Below, piece after piece: positions 1-12,800 of a stretch of DNA of 64,000 nt; position 1 is the first letter of the stretch; each line of letters begins with the position of its first letter. Source of the stretch: Plazaster borealis (taxonomy: Eukaryota; Echinodermata; Asteroidea; Forcipulatida; Labidiasteridae). The position numbers and the translations under genes were made by a program. The notes below the pieces were generated by a model that was given only the letters and a program-made list of their open reading frames with translations, was not told the DNA's origin and ran no database searches. The DNA lies in NCBI GenBank assembly GCA_021014325.1, contig CM037461.1, positions 13,483,501 through 13,547,500 on the forward strand. The letters run 5' to 3'.

Positions 1-72
1 TGCTTGCGACAGCCACAAACCACTAGGTCTGGCCGTACAACCCGCCCACCAGCAAGATATACTGATAACTAG
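1..72 (+). CDS. C-terminal end of a Ty3/Gypsy-type pol polyprotein (partial)
   Basis: Frame 1 is open from the window edge to a TAG at 70-72. It encodes a basic tail ending TRSGRTTRPPARYTDN. An RSGR-x5-PPxRY tail is characteristic of the extreme C-terminus of many metazoan Gypsy polyproteins, downstream of integrase. The domain call rests only on this tail and on the polypurine tract and LTR-like sequence 450 bp downstream. The rest of the element lies outside the window. Confidence 0.55.
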   Translation, partial: CLRQPQTTRSGRTTRPPARYTDN

Positions 73-527
73 CTGTGCATGTTTAAGATCAAGATTATGC
101 GATGAAAGTCACCGTTTACTTAAATAAGTTTGAGCGTAATGCTCGTTATCCTAAAGTTTTAAGTTTTCAGAGTTACATTTATTGTTGCATTGAAGTTTTA
201 AAGTGTTAAAGTTAAAGTGGACTCTCTCAAGTGCTTAACATAAGATACTGAATTTGTTTTCATAATATCCAATGCTCACTGTGTGCCAAGGAACAATGGA
301 CAAATTTTGCAAGTTGACCTACATGTATCTATGGACCATGAAGGATCATTTGGACAACACTCCGGACTCACATCAGAACACCATCTAACAGCTATTTGTA
401 CAACCCCCATGGATCTACAGTTATGAAGACATTCACAAGCTTTACCCCATTTGGAAGTCTTCACCATCCATGAACTTATGAACTGGAATTTTGTTATTTT
501 ATCACATAAATTTCTAAACGGGGGGGA
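73..527 (+). other. 3' untranslated part of the Gypsy element with polypurine tract
   Basis: There is no coding signal between the pol stop and the LTR. A polypurine tract (AAACGGGGGGGATG region, about 516-527) sits directly before a TGTTGTGG start, as expected for the plus-strand primer site of an LTR retrotransposon. Confidence 0.5.
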
Positions 528-687
528 TGTTGTGGTAGTACTAAGTCTGTAGCGCATGCACGCTGCGGGTATGTCAGACGTCATACGAAATACACTTCTA
601 TCATGGCAACGTCCACACTAAGCTTGTGTCCTCATCTTCCTTATTCCACCATTGACTAGTTCCTTGTATATCCATAATAGTACAATA
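528..687 (+). repeat. Probable short 3' LTR of the Gypsy element
   Basis: The sequence begins TGTTGTGGTAGTACT immediately after the polypurine tract and ends near ATAGTACAATA, where CA would be expected. The length of about 160 bp suits a short Gypsy LTR. The 5' partner is outside the window, so the right boundary and target duplication cannot be confirmed. Confidence 0.45.
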
Positions 688-951
688 TCCTCCCAAGCAT
701 ACAGGCACAAATGTGGTTTCCCTTCAAAATTCTGTACTTTCATAACTGTATTTGCTCGTTTTGCTGGCACATCATTTACCATTCGGCACATGCAGCTTGA
801 TTTTGTTCCATCGATACTGTAAGAAAGTTACCATAAAACTTAAACAAATTATCTCTTTTGCATGCTTGCATTCGTTGAAAATAGTAAAAAATGAACAAAA
901 TACATGTGGGTATTGATTTTGATGTTCACAGTGTGAAAATGCCTTAGCTAT

Positions 952-1440
952 ATGGTGAATTTCATTATTAGTATTGACAGAGACCTTGTTTCTGACTTTT
1001 CGGATAACGGGTTCCCGTGTGATTTAACGTGCTTTGAGGTTGGATCGCGTGGACTCGTTACTCCAGAAAATGTCATAAACATTGCCAATGTCTTCTCCTT
1101 TGTCAAAGCCAAACCAGGCAAATCACTCAAAAAGGAGCTCAGTAAATTGGCCTTCCTGGAACGCTAGGCAGGAGCCGACCTGGAGGTCTAAAAACCAGCC
1201 CTGCATCAGTTTTTTACGCCCGCAATGATCCCCTTCCTGTCCATCCTCACATGTTGTTTTCTTTTGTTTTATTTTGGTAGTAAATCTTATGTTTGTTTGT
1301 TATACTTTGTGTAGCCCTGCCTATTACTTGGACCACTTTGTGATTCAGGTGTCATCCTTGGCATTTAAATGTTCCTTGCTTTGTTCTTGCTTAATAATGT
1401 TTTCTATTCTTCTTGAATAAAGATTGATATAACACATGAA
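952..1440 (+). mobile_element. LINE fragment: C-terminus of the reverse-transcriptase ORF plus 3' UTR
   Basis: The frame at 952-1167 contains FEVGSRGLVTPENVINIA followed by a Lys-rich stretch and KLAFLER. The EVGSRG(F/L)(I/V)T motif is typical of the end of non-LTR retrotransposon ORF2 proteins. After the TAG the same frame continues in degenerate form (KPALHQF), which suggests a broken end. A non-coding tail closes with AATAAA at 1416-1421. Family assignment is from motif memory only. It could instead be an unrelated short frame. Confidence 0.4.
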
Positions 1441-2463
1441 TGCATTTACTCAAATTATCTATATAAAAATACAAATTTAAAACTAACCTTTGAAAATTTG
1501 AGACATCCTATTCTGGTTAATTCAAGGAAAGAACATGAGTACCCGTATAGTCTCTATCCTGTTTGTCATACTGACTTTACTTTAATACCGCAAAGCCACT
1601 GAATTATGGATTGTTTAGAAATTTTTGATTTGATAAGAATGACACTTTTTAGACTGTACACCTTACAGAATTTACCATCATGTATGTAAATAGACTTGCA
1701 CACACTGTTTGATGGTCTAATAAACCAAATATTTTTTATAATTAAAAAAAGCTTGTGTTTCCCGTTATTGTATCCAGACCTACTAACCTTTGGATAACAA
1801 AAATTTATTCTGACACTCCAAAAACTTTATTTAAAATAATGTTCCCACAAAAAAAAAGTATGCACACACGAGCTACATATGTACGAACAATTTTACCACT
1901 TACAAATGTACATTATGGTTGTGTCAAGCCTCTTGTCATAGCTAGTGTAAGCTTTGGTGGTTTCAATTGATGGGTAGTCGATAATACCGTAGCCAAAATA
2001 TATTAGCATTTGGTATTACTAGGAACTTGCGTTAGCAATGTATATCGTCAAATTCTTCATAAACCCATAAATGATGCCAATTCATTCCGCATACTCCATT
2101 CCTTGGCCCCACTTTGAAAGTATGAAAAAACATTAAAATTTTCACCACTATTTTTCTTACCTTTTGCATAAGTTCATGTCTTTAAAAAAAACAATGATCT
2201 GTTGATTTGGTCAAGTTTTATTGGGAATTTTCCGAGCTAACACAAAGTTTCCATTTTCCATGAGGGATGTCACAATTGCTCCATTGAAACAAATTGCAAC
2301 TTGTACAAGTCATTCGATGTTTTCTATAGATAGTGTTCATTTTTATAATGCACACTATCTGTGAGAAAGGACTAGAACAAGTTGGTTTAATGTTTTTATG
2401 CGGGGCGAAAAAACATAGCGAAATGCACAACTAGACTACCGTGTGTTTATTATGTGTTGATGC
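1441..2463. other. No recognised feature
   Basis: AT-rich sequence with only short frames lacking motifs or codon structure. I see no gene, RNA or repeat here that I can support. Confidence 0.5.
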
Positions 2464-2471
2464 AAACTGTA

Positions 2472-3411
2472 CAGCGGCGTAGCTAGGAATTTTTCGGTGG
2501 GGGGCACAGGGGGGGGGGGCATTGCTTCCAAGTGGAGGGGGCCCAGGGAGAATGGGTGTGTCAGTGGTGGGGGTCATGTACTCCTAGCCCTAGAACTATG
2601 AGGTTTCATCCGCTATCGTCTCCACGAACCTCATAGAGTGACATGAACAAAATCCTATTAGAAACTTTTTGCCCTTCACATTTAAATGCACCTAGAGTTC
2701 TCTTTTGAAACCGGATCTCGCGAAAATTAGGCTCTACGTGTTTTTTGTTCTCACAGTGAGCTCGGCGCGGGTCCAGAAAATCCACTCCTCAAAAAGAAAG
2801 TTAAAATCTCACTGTTTTTCAGAATCCTCGCCTTCCGGTAGCAATATGGCCGCCGCCGTAATTTATAAATGGTATGCTGCGCGCTACGCTGGTAACGATA
2901 ACCAACGGTTCATGTACAAAACATTGGTTTCTGTGATCCATCGTTGCGCGTGCGCTGAGCATGACTTTTTGGTCTCTCCGGCATGTAGGCCGTATACCGG
3001 TAATCAATGGTTTGCAGCGCGCAACGCTGGTCACAATTACCAACGGCTTATGTTTATACACGTGAACCGTTGGTTATCGTTTACCAGCGTAGTGTGCAGC
3101 ACACCAACTGTTCATTCCGCAGCATTGCATTGATCAACACGAGGGTGCGCGCACTTCCGGTGATGATAGCGACAATCCCCACAGCATAAGTTAAACAATA
3201 ATTATTGACTTTGAATACGACTAAAGTTTGTTTTACTTTATTGTAAATGAAGGCCTACAAATAGCAGATGTATTTTGTTTTGTAATGTTTTGTTTTCATT
3301 CTTTTAACTTTCTTTTTGTGTGGGCACTATTGCAATTTTTTCATGGGGGGGCACTGGAAATTTGTGGGGGGGGCACGTGCCCCCCACGGCCCCCCCCACG
3401 CTACGCCGCTG
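2472..3411. mobile_element. Non-autonomous hAT-type DNA transposon
   Basis: The 940-bp element begins CAGCGGCGTAGCTAGG and ends GCTACGCCGCTG, imperfect terminal inverted repeats of a common hAT type. It is flanked by a perfect 8-bp direct repeat AAACTGTA at 2464-2471 and 3412-3419, the target duplication length of hAT elements. Both subterminal regions carry long G or C runs. The centre (2860-3110) holds several direct and inverted copies of an ACCAACGGTT-like motif. No transposase is encoded, so movement would need an enzyme supplied elsewhere. Confidence 0.85.
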
Positions 3412-3419
3412 AAACTGTA

Positions 3420-4496
3420 AACACACATTAATTCTATCCGGGGCGAACTGACACCACTCGAGGCGGAGGCCAAACTAAAATACAGAGCAGTGCCATGATT
3501 GGACACATTGATCTCCATTAATTTTTTTCGTTGGCGCATCGGGTGCCATCTGCCCCCTTGGGTGTACAAACCAGCACAGCAGACAAACATTGTATACTGT
3601 TCTTCCTCACCTTAGAGGTACACCCCAAAAGAAATGTAGGACAATCAATTTAAACATGCATTTTGTAAAATATATACTGTCATTTGTTCACTAAAATACG
3701 AGTCTACAGTTGAGCTATCTAGAAATAAACTAAATGTCTGAAAATTTACCTTACATGTATCTTGCTTATCCAATGTTGACCCTCTCTGAACGATCATGCA
3801 CTTATGTTCAACAGACATTTTGAAAGTCACAGCACAGCAATATTTCGCCAAGACACTGGAGGCAATTTTTTACTCACCTAATCGGGGACAATTTACGCAC
3901 AATTGCTCGATTGCTCGATTAACCGATGGCTGCGCAAAAGATAGATCACTCTTTAAAATTGTGATTGATCGATCGCGCAAGAAAATAGATATATTTTGCA
4001 GCGCAATCAGATTATCGTGCAAGCAAATTGACAGAATGCGCCAATTATACACTGGTGTCTGTGGCGCCATGCACAGGAACGAGTGATTGGTTTCGGGCAC
4101 CATCCAAGGCAATCATTAACGTGTTGGAGTCATGCAGTGCAGAGGTCCGTATAGTGTGTGTGTATGCTGTTGTATGGCAATATAAATGCTGCACAGAGCA
4201 CGTGGCTGACTGGTGGCTGATTGTTTGCATAGATTATGAGGTGTTTGGGGGTATTTTTGTGTTTGCGGAAAAAGAGCACAGGGGAAAAGCGGAAATTGAA
4301 ATCGGTCAGAATAATGAAAAAACCCAGATTTTCGCTAAAAAGCGGAGATTTCACAGGCCTGGTAAATATAACATGCACATTAGCATACACATGTTAAAAA
4401 GTACCAATTTTTGGGAGGGGTGGTCATGAAAAGTAGTACTCTATGTACAACCTTAAAAATATTGACAACTTGGGACGGAGACATACTATAAACACA
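3420..4496. other. No recognised feature
   Basis: Unique-looking sequence. Frames of up to 133 codons have no recognisable motif and overlap on both strands, as expected by chance. Confidence 0.5.
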
Positions 4497-4776
4497 GATA
4501 AGGCAAATGGCATCTAAATTAAGCACAAATTTTTGCTTTATGTGATCCAGCCTGTGTAAATGAGACACTTTGAGGCCAAGTGCATGTAAAGTAGATTACC
4601 CATCATGCATTGTCAGTTCAGTTCACTTTTTGCTATTTGATCCAGCCTGTGTAAATATACCCCATCAGATGAAATTGAAAGCTCAATTGTTCATTTTTGC
4701 CTCAAATTTCTATTTACACAGGTTGGATCACAAATAAGCAAAAACTTGTGCTTAATTTAAATGCCATTAAGCCTAT
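4497..4776. mobile_element. MITE-like long inverted repeat
   Basis: Left arm 4497-4562 and right arm 4712-4776 are reverse complements over about 65 bp with few mismatches. Both contain TTAAGCACAA and GTGATCCA(G/A)CCTGTGTAAAT. The loop is about 150 bp and holds a third partial copy of the GATCCAGCCTGTGTAAAT motif (about 4640). This structure fits a miniature inverted-repeat element. No target duplication was found. Confidence 0.6.
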
Positions 4777-6628
4777 CCGCATATGTAGGTACATACTGTA
4801 TAAAGTGTCACCACAAAGATACAAACAAAGTTTAATAGAATGAGCAATCCAACATAGATAATATAGAAAGTTTTGACAGAGCTAGGAGTCATTTTCCAAG
4901 AGATGGCTTGCATTCTGCTAAATAATACAACACCAATGCTGAAGTTGGGATTGTAAAACTTAAATTTACTCACCAATAGTATTATCTATAAAGTTGACCT
5001 CGAAGCCTTCTCTGTCTTCCTTTGTAAGGATTGCTTCGTGGCATCTTTGAAGTGGAGTTTGCCGCCGACTCCTCATTTGGAGGTTCATATTTCCTGCAAG
5101 AACAAATTCATTATTATTAACACAGCAAAAAATACACACTCGAGTTTGACAAAAAAAGTTCTGTATTTCAACCAGGAAGGATTACATGATTTCACTCAAA
5201 CAATGACAAACCAAACAATAACTCTGTTAGTTCCCATAAAAGATTTGAACGATTAATGTATAATTACCTCTAAAACAAGGTTCTCCCTTACATCATCTAA
5301 GAAATGTGGCAAAATGTTTCACCCTTATCTGTGTACACATGCACATGTAAACTGTACACTACAGTACACCCATCACAAAACTGAAAATGAAGCCAAAGAT
5401 CATGTTAGGGTGCCTGCACAAATTTAATTCTGACTATATGGGATGCCAGACACAAAATGACCATAACACCAACTCCTTGCAAGCATCTACCCTTAAAAAA
5501 AAAAAAACCTACAACGTCTACCTTGTCCAAAAAACTCTACAGCATCAGCCCTGTACAAAATCTCTACACGCATCTACCCTATTTCAAATGTGGGGACAAG
5601 TGATAAATATCAGTATCAAATGTGTTGACGCAAAGAATATGTAATGCTACTGGGAATATATCCATTTTTGGGACATATGCAGGCTTTTTCCAATTTTGTT
5701 TGTACAATTACTATATTCATGCTGGGTTGAAAGCTCATTAATATTCTTAAAATTAGTAATCATTACTCATCGGGTGGTCAACTGTTGCAGTCACATTCTG
5801 CAAGAAACAAGACAAATTCAAACAATTAGTTGATCATTTCTTGAGAATTCAACTTTACAAACAATTCAGACTTTGACAAACTTCAATGACAAACCAAACA
5901 ATAACTCTGTCCGTTGACTGACTGTGATGGGACTACATGCAACATGCCTGGCCGGGGTGCTTCTGCATGCAGCATCATCTAGGTGTTCACACCCTAGAGT
6001 GCGTTTTGCTACAATGTAATACTTTACCTGGCAGATTCATGTACTGGTTTTTAAACATTACTGTACATACATTTGTCCATACAAAGAGTAGCTTCCTGAT
6101 GTGTGCATCATTTTTATTGACCTGTTTTACACCTAGACTGTGTGTATCTCTAGCTTCAATACTATTCATTGTGGGTGTGTGTATGTTGCATGCCGTACTT
6201 ATAGTTCACGTATGAATAGCCACATGTGGCTGCGGAGAATCTATTTCTAATTTTTCAAAATCATTTTCTGTATAGGCCTTTACTTTTAAATAATGCTTTT
6301 TATAATCAAAGCAACAAATAAAAGTAGGCCTAATGACTGACATAGTAATTGCACTCAAAAAATTTAACAAAATTATTTTAATGATTCTTATCATGCTCAC
6401 GCTCCCTGTAAAATTGTGGCCGCAACTTTGTTCCCCCAAAAATATATAAATATATATGGCTATAATTTTCCCGCTTCTTTCTGGATCCTTCCCTTAATCC
6501 CTTTCCCCTCTCTTTTTCTATAAATGGATATGTGTTTGTTTGTACTTGTTTTATGCCTCTGAAGAAGGTCCGGTCTGGATCGAAAGCTAAGGCCATCTAC
6601 CCTACTCATTATATATATATATACTCTA
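4777..6628. other. No recognised gene
   Basis: AT-rich non-coding sequence. A segment of about 24 bp (TGACAAACCAAACAATAACT region) occurs at about 5209 and again at about 5888. A GAAGAAGGTCCGGTCTGGATCGAAAG stretch near 6563 resembles conserved 3' domains of some SINEs, but this is weak. Confidence 0.4.
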
Positions 6629-6979
6629 GTCAATTTTTCTTTGTTCAACCCAAAATCATTTAATATTTACCCAGTCAGTTTCCCTTGTGGTCCATTACTT
6701 GATATATGATATATAAAAAAAAGTCGCATCCCCTTAAGGTGATCCCCGGCTGCCGCTTCCCAGGTTGTATCGTATGGGTGTGATCCCTGGCTACACGGCA
6801 GTTTGCGGTTGAATGGCTTTCTGACTGGCACCCCCCGAACAAAGATATTGACAAAATAGGGAGACCGCCAACATAGGGCTAGATAGCTCAGTTGGTAGAG
6901 CGCCGGCACGTTAAACCGGAGGTCGTTGGTTCAAATCCCACTCTAGTCAATTTTTCTTTGTTCAACCTAAAATCATTAT
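6629..6979 (+). mobile_element. tRNA-derived SINE cluster
   Basis: A segment of about 38 bp starting CTCTAGTCAATTTTTCTTTG occurs at 6629-6667 and 6941-6979. The second copy is attached directly to a tRNA-like head at 6876. This head-plus-body layout is that of a tRNA-derived SINE. The first copy lacks its head. Confidence 0.5.
6876..6947 (+). ncRNA. tRNA-like head (SINE promoter, or degenerate tRNA)
   Basis: Box A TAGCTCAGTTGGTAGAGCG (6884-6902) and box B GGTTCAAATCC (about 6928-6938) match the internal RNA polymerase III promoter. Six of seven acceptor-stem pairs and four of five T-stem pairs can form. The anticodon loop ACGTTAA lacks the invariant U33 and the stem has a mismatch. I therefore read it as a SINE head rather than a working tRNA gene. 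Confidence 0.55.
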
Positions 6980-7684
6980 ATAATAACTCTCTTTTCACTA
7001 ATACAACGACCGCAGGAAAAACTGGTCATACGACGTCCACCTACAATTTTATGAAGTTAGGTATTGGTTCATGTAAGGAAACAATCGTCTTTACTTAACT
7101 CAGGCATTTCACTTTCACAGCTTTGGTCTTGTATGTTTAGTTTTCACATTGCAGGGGTTTTGACGATTTTTTGGGGGGCGGGTAATTCAAAAAAGCGTTC
7201 TAAACGGTTTGTACACCAATACGACAACCGGTGGCAAATGCTGGACCTTATTTATGGTCTGGCGCCCTCATGTGGCCGAAACCATCTAGTTTTAGCACTA
7301 CTCGTACCGTAAAAAAAGGGATTTTCAGCTTATAAATTGTGATTTAAGCTGCTTTTCTGATCAAAGAATTGACGTTCTTTGAAAATGTGTTTTGTTTAAT
7401 ATTCCTTTAATTTAGCAAATTCTATTATTTAAATTACTTTCCAAATAAATCTTTGTAATAACAATAATAACATTAAAAATGTTGTGCTAATAATTTGGCG
7501 AAACGCATCTTGGAGCCCATCGGAGGCCCTATGAATACTTTTTGAGGCGACCCCAAAAACCAATCTTCATTTCTGTTCTTTGATGGAGCTTGTTTTGATC
7601 AATTCCCCTCCTTCTTAAAACTTTGAACATTTTGGGAAACGCATACACACTCTATATGTATCGTGGGGTCTGGCGCCCATCGAG
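6980..7684. other. No recognised feature
   Basis: AT-rich sequence without coding or repeat structure that I can support. Confidence 0.45.
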
Positions 7685-8130
7685 CAGAGGCGGCACCAGA
7701 CCTGTTAATTGGGGGGGGGCAAGAGGGGTGCAAACTTAAATTTAGGGGGGGCAAACAAAAATCTATAATGTAATTTTGCACTGCAGAAAAGCATTAACTT
7801 ACTTTTGTGCGAACTGCGTGTATACATTGGCTGCTTGCGGTTTTGGGCAGACAATGCATTTCTATTTATAGCAAGTTTCCAAGCTTGTTCAGATAAATAA
7901 ATCCACATTTTATTAACATTGCCGGAGACAGAAAGTGTATTGGGCTTTTTTGATGGTGCCAGCTAATTATGATGGATGAAATTGAGTTTATTATTTACAG
8001 CGCAAACAACATTGTAACAAATTGGGTGCAATGGTTTGGGATTAAACTCAATTTCGGCCACCGGGGAAAAAACTGGGGGGGGGGGCACAAAAAATAACTG
8101 GGGGGGCATTTGCCCCCCCCCCCCCATGGA
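7685..8130 (+). mobile_element. Truncated hAT-like fragment
   Basis: It starts CAGAGGCGGCACCAGACC, a widespread hAT-like terminus, followed by a G-run (7709-7719). A second G-run/C-run cluster lies at 8085-8125, as in the element at 2472-3411. The matching inverted terminus and an 8-bp duplication were not found, so the right end is probably lost. Confidence 0.35.
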
Positions 8131-9792
8131 ATCATGGAATCATGGTTATTTTCATATTAACTGCCCTTCAGGCCCCAATCACGGCATTCATCGAAGTCCC
8201 TTTTTCTCTGAAGATAACTCCCGCGAATAAATCTGATAGATGATTTAGCCGCCATAGGACGACCGCCGAATAAAAACTGAATGAATCTGCTATAGTATCA
8301 GCCGCCATAGGACGACCAATTTGAACAACCGTGCATGCTCAATGTGGCACAAAGTGCCCCTACAAAATGTCTACTAAGGATGGTGGGGGGTGTGTGTGGG
8401 TGTGTGTGTGCTCTTGTTTGTCATAACCTTCCGAGGACTTAAGTTTGGCAAAACACCAATCGACCGAGGACAAAACTTCAGTCCGAGGACAAAACACGCG
8501 TCCTCGGAAGTAAAAGTCCTGGAGGAAGAAGAAAATACGTTAAATAACCTTTTGTTCGAATTTGGACGATGTCCTCGAAAATTCGGTAAAATTGGAAATT
8601 TTGTTTTGGCGACTGACACGTATTGATAGAGCCGCAATCTCTATGTGAAGAACGCCCTCCACGGCAGTGTAGGGAAAGAAACACACTTTTACGGAGTACC
8701 AGTTAAGTTCGTGTCGTTGCATTAAGGCGCGGGTACCAATCAGTTTTCTTTTTAACTTAACTTATCCTTTTTTCTAATTATTATGTGACGTACGTTTTTC
8801 GACGTCGACTACTATATATTCGAGGACTAACACAGTGACTCGGGTGTCTTCGATCATCCAGTACTCGACACAAGAATGATAAAACAATGTCTCGTTAAGT
8901 TTAAAATGCGTATAAGAATCTCTAGTTAGTATCCATGGTAGACTTCGAACGCCAGCAAAGAATCCAGGGCCAGGCATGGAGATAGAAAAACTATGACTCT
9001 TTGTAAAATAATGTTTGTAGGTGCCACCGAACGAACGTCTTGACATCATGATGATTGACTGCACATGCTGCAGGCCTTAAGTTGTTGTACTACTAGGTAG
9101 TACAATAACCATGCATGCATTTAATTTAATAGAGGCAAATCAACTATGCGCCCTAATTTTACAAAATCATCTCTTCCAGTTAAAGAACAATCATAGGACC
9201 CCCATAGCCCGAAATGTTTTACTCCAGTATCAAGTTAAACCATCTTTTGAAAGAACATTTGTTGAGCTTTTTAACAAATACTTAATTAATAAAAAGTTAA
9301 AGTCTTTTCTCTACTTTTTTAGTGTAATGTAATACTAATGACATGTCATGAATGTAGACTACTCCAGTACTATTTACAAGGCATCGTACTATTTACAATA
9401 GGCAGCATCAGTAACACAGACAACAGCTGGCTCTAATTAGGCCTAACAATACGTCAGAATAGTTATTGTGATTTATGATCCAAAAGTTCCAAAGTGACCC
9501 TTTTACTTAGATGGTTAGACGAATCTATTAAACAATATTCAAATACAAAACAATAAAAATGAGTGCATGTCAAACAATTATGACATTTTTCTTTGTAATA
9601 TATATAATAATATTAATAGACCCCATCTTCTAAATTCTAAGTTCTAATCTAATCTAAACACATAATGTTCTTGGAAAATTTGCAGAATGACATTTTTCAG
9701 AAAGAAAAGAATAGGATATATTTTTATTTACTAGTGTTTTCTTTTCTTTGACACTTTTTATTTTGGCTTGTTTTTCTCTAATCATTGTAAAG
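8131..9792. other. Upstream region of the SET gene; first exon not identified
   Basis: No convincing coding exon is seen. The first SET exon begins at a splice acceptor with an in-frame stop just upstream, so at least one 5' exon and the promoter should lie here or further left. An 18-bp segment AGCCGCCATAGGACGACC occurs twice (8247 and 8300). Confidence 0.4.
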
Positions 9793-9893
9793 GCGATCAA
9801 AGAGACAGCGTGGGGATCTGCTAGCCATTACATCACAGAGGTGTAAAAAAAGGGATGTTCAAGGGTTCGAAGTAAAGGGTGCAGGAATCAAAG
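9793..9893 (+). CDS. SET gene exon: start of SET domain
   Basis: It encodes a basic stretch (RSKRQRGDLLAITSQRC) and then VQGFEVKGAGIKG, the first strand of the SET fold as in KMT5A. The acceptor is TTGTAAAG and the donor AAAG|GTAGGT. It ends in phase 1 and joins the next exon to give GIKGRGVFA. Confidence 0.75.
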
Positions 9894-12800
9894 GTAGGTT
9901 GGTTATTATAACACTATAATAGCCGATACTATAGAGACACGGGTGTTTTTTATTTGTTTATTGTGATTTTTTATTTAATTTGTTCCCCATTAGTTAGTAT
10001 ATTTTACATTTCCATGTAAATTGGGGTGCCAGTGTATTGCTATGGTGAGCACCAAATGCGCATTTGTACCTAGCTTTGTCTTTATTAGCTGTTTTAAAAT
10101 TGATCTTAACAATTTGGGGTAATAGGCCTATGCATTATTTTTTTTTACAAAAAGTTGATTTTTCAAATGTTGGCCTTATTTTACAACAAGATTTGCTACC
10201 AGGAATTTTGACATTGTTTAGCCAACAAATTGTATTTGTACTCTGTACTATTTTTAGGAGAACAGCCTTGTTGTTAATTAGTGTTTTTGTTGGTTGGATA
10301 TTTTTAACTCAAATACAATTAACCTCATTCTCAAAATTGATTCAATTTGTTTCCTCTGACAGGGAGGGGCGTATTTGCTTGCAAGCAATTTCAGAAAGGA
10401 GATTTTTTATTAAAGTGTGAAGGCGAGCTGATTACGGCAGAGGAGGGAGAAAAAAGAGAAGAAATTGAACAAACATGCTTTCGGTACTTTTTTAACCATT
10501 TAAAGAACGGGAGAAGCAAACAAATGTGGTAAGTACTTCAGAGTCCAAAGACCCTTTTCTGTGTTTGTTTTTAATTTGAACATTTATGGAGCTACATAAA
10601 CATGCATAGTAATTTAGTTTAGTATACTTTGTGTACACTACAATGTGCTAGATAAACCATAATTTATCTTTGTAGCTTCCTTTGTGAAGTAAGATTTGAA
10701 AAATTAGATTCTTGTCTGAAATTCAGATATCCGTTAGATGCATAACTGCTAGCTTTTAAAGAGAAAAACATACAGCAAGTGCAGGCACTTCTTAAACAAT
10801 GCAAAGACATTTACTTTACTGGCATGCTCAAGTTGTTTGTAACATACAGTTTTCTGGGATAAAAGGTATATTCTCCAATGTAAAGATAACAAATGATGAA
10901 TCCACTCAGAAACAGGTTCAAGAAAATACCAGTTCCTTTTCTTTCAAGTGTTGTTCATTTGCTTTAATTTAATCCCAGCATTGATGCCTCTGAGGCCAGC
11001 GTTGATGCCTCTGAGGAACAAGAAAATCCAGGAACCCTCAAACTGGGAAGGCTAGTGAACCATGGAAGAAAGAAGGAAAGAAATGCTGTTATGAGAGTCA
11101 TTTCCGATGGTGATGTTCCAATGCTTTGTCTTTTCTCATCTAAGACAATTGAGAAGGGCGAAGAGATTCTGTATGATTATGGAATTCCCGAGAAGCTTTT
11201 GCCATGGAACAAGAAAGTAAGACTTTTGTACAATGTTGCAAATCGAACAGTGCAAGACAATTGTATTCCTCTGCCCCCACAACAACAATCAAAAGCAGCA
11301 CAAAATAGAAACTTATAAAAACTTGCATCTCTGTTCAGAACTTAAAGCAGAAAAAAGTTATGTACCTTCTTGTCTAATTTTTTGGGCTATCAACCTGGAG
11401 CATTTTTTTTTAATTGAGTTTATCTGATTCATATCATTTTGTGTAACTTATTGCACTTAGAAAAAGAAAATATAAATTGTAATACATGAATCAGGGTTGA
11501 AACTTAATGGCAGCCCAGTTGCAAAACAAAACTGAAAATATCTTTTGATTACCTGATCTCCTAGCAGTGAGACAGATGCAAGAGTTAAACAACCAAACAT
11601 TTATTCTGATGTGTGTACCTTTTTATTTATTTATTTATTTATTTTATTAAGTTATGACTTAAGAATTTCTTTTCGTTTTTATTTCTATAAGGTAAAGATT
11701 ATGAATTTTGAATTGCCTTGATGAAATGAAATTAAACTTTTAACCTTGTTTTTTCAGTTTGATGAGGGTCTAGCCACAGATTCATCAAAAATCAAAGTAA
11801 GTGTTGACTCCAAAAATTGTGTTCTTTCACATAAAAATAAAAAGTATAGTGTTTAAATGGACTGAACTTGTGAATGGTTATGGCTACAAGTAGGCCTAGC
11901 TGCAAGTGCAACGGAGATATGTCCTAATTTTTCTGTAGTTGCATGGTAGAGACGCTCACTTGTGTATTGAATCAGGAGTAGTGGTCTACCAGTATAATTT
12001 CTGTAACTGCTTGGTAGAGTTGCTCACTTGTATTGAAGGTTTATTTTAATTAGGTATGCAGCCTCTTCCATGAATATAAAAATGATGCAATAGAAAGGAG
12101 AGGGCATATACATTGGCCATACATCGGAATTGGAACCTGAGATGTCTAACATACCGCGAAGGTCTTCTACCAACTGAGTTACAAGGCCCTTCCGGTATAT
12201 TTTCTCAATTGTTCCCTGCTAGACAAATCAATCTTGCATTGAAACAAAAGTAGAGGCAAACAAGTATCATTTCTGTTGAATCTGTAGCAGCATGAATAAA
12301 TCCTCACTTGTATACCTTAATAAGAGTACAGCCATAAGCACTTGTCTTGTGAAATAGGAGTATAGGCACATCAATGCCCATTGATCAATGTTTTGTTGTA
12401 TTTGAGTTGTGTTGCTGTTTTGGAAGAAACAATAAACCAACCATTGTACTTTTATTTTCGCAGTTTGATGATGTTGCAGTTCAAAATGTGTCCAAAAACA
12501 AGGTAAGTATTTTTTAAATCTATTAGTTTTAGAGACCGAATTAACAGACTTTGCCATTTTTATAACAACATTTTAGTACATCATTGGTACACAATGTTCC
12601 TTGCTGTAGCTGCATGGTGGAATTTCATTGTTATATAACAAAAAAGCATTGTGGCACAACAGAGGATTGTCTGTGTTTGTAAGGTGAAAATTCCCGCTTG
12701 TAAATTAAAATAAGTAGTGTCATCACACCAGTGTCACACTTGTGTCATTTTTTAATCATGTGATCAAGATTCCCACATGAAACAATTTGTTTAAATGTAT

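Noticed and set aside
2705..3133. A 142-codon frame
   Set aside because: It lies inside the non-autonomous hAT element and overlaps internal inverted repeats. No protein motif.
4028..4429. A 133-codon frame
   Set aside because: Several overlapping frames on both strands, no motif, no splice context. Indistinguishable from chance.
6876..6947. Functional tRNA gene
   Set aside because: Boxes A and B are good, but U33 and part of the anticodon stem are lost and a SINE body is attached.
10064..10420. A 118-codon hydrophobic frame
   Set aside because: It overlaps the intron and the second SET exon in a different frame. The SET frame has clear family motifs.
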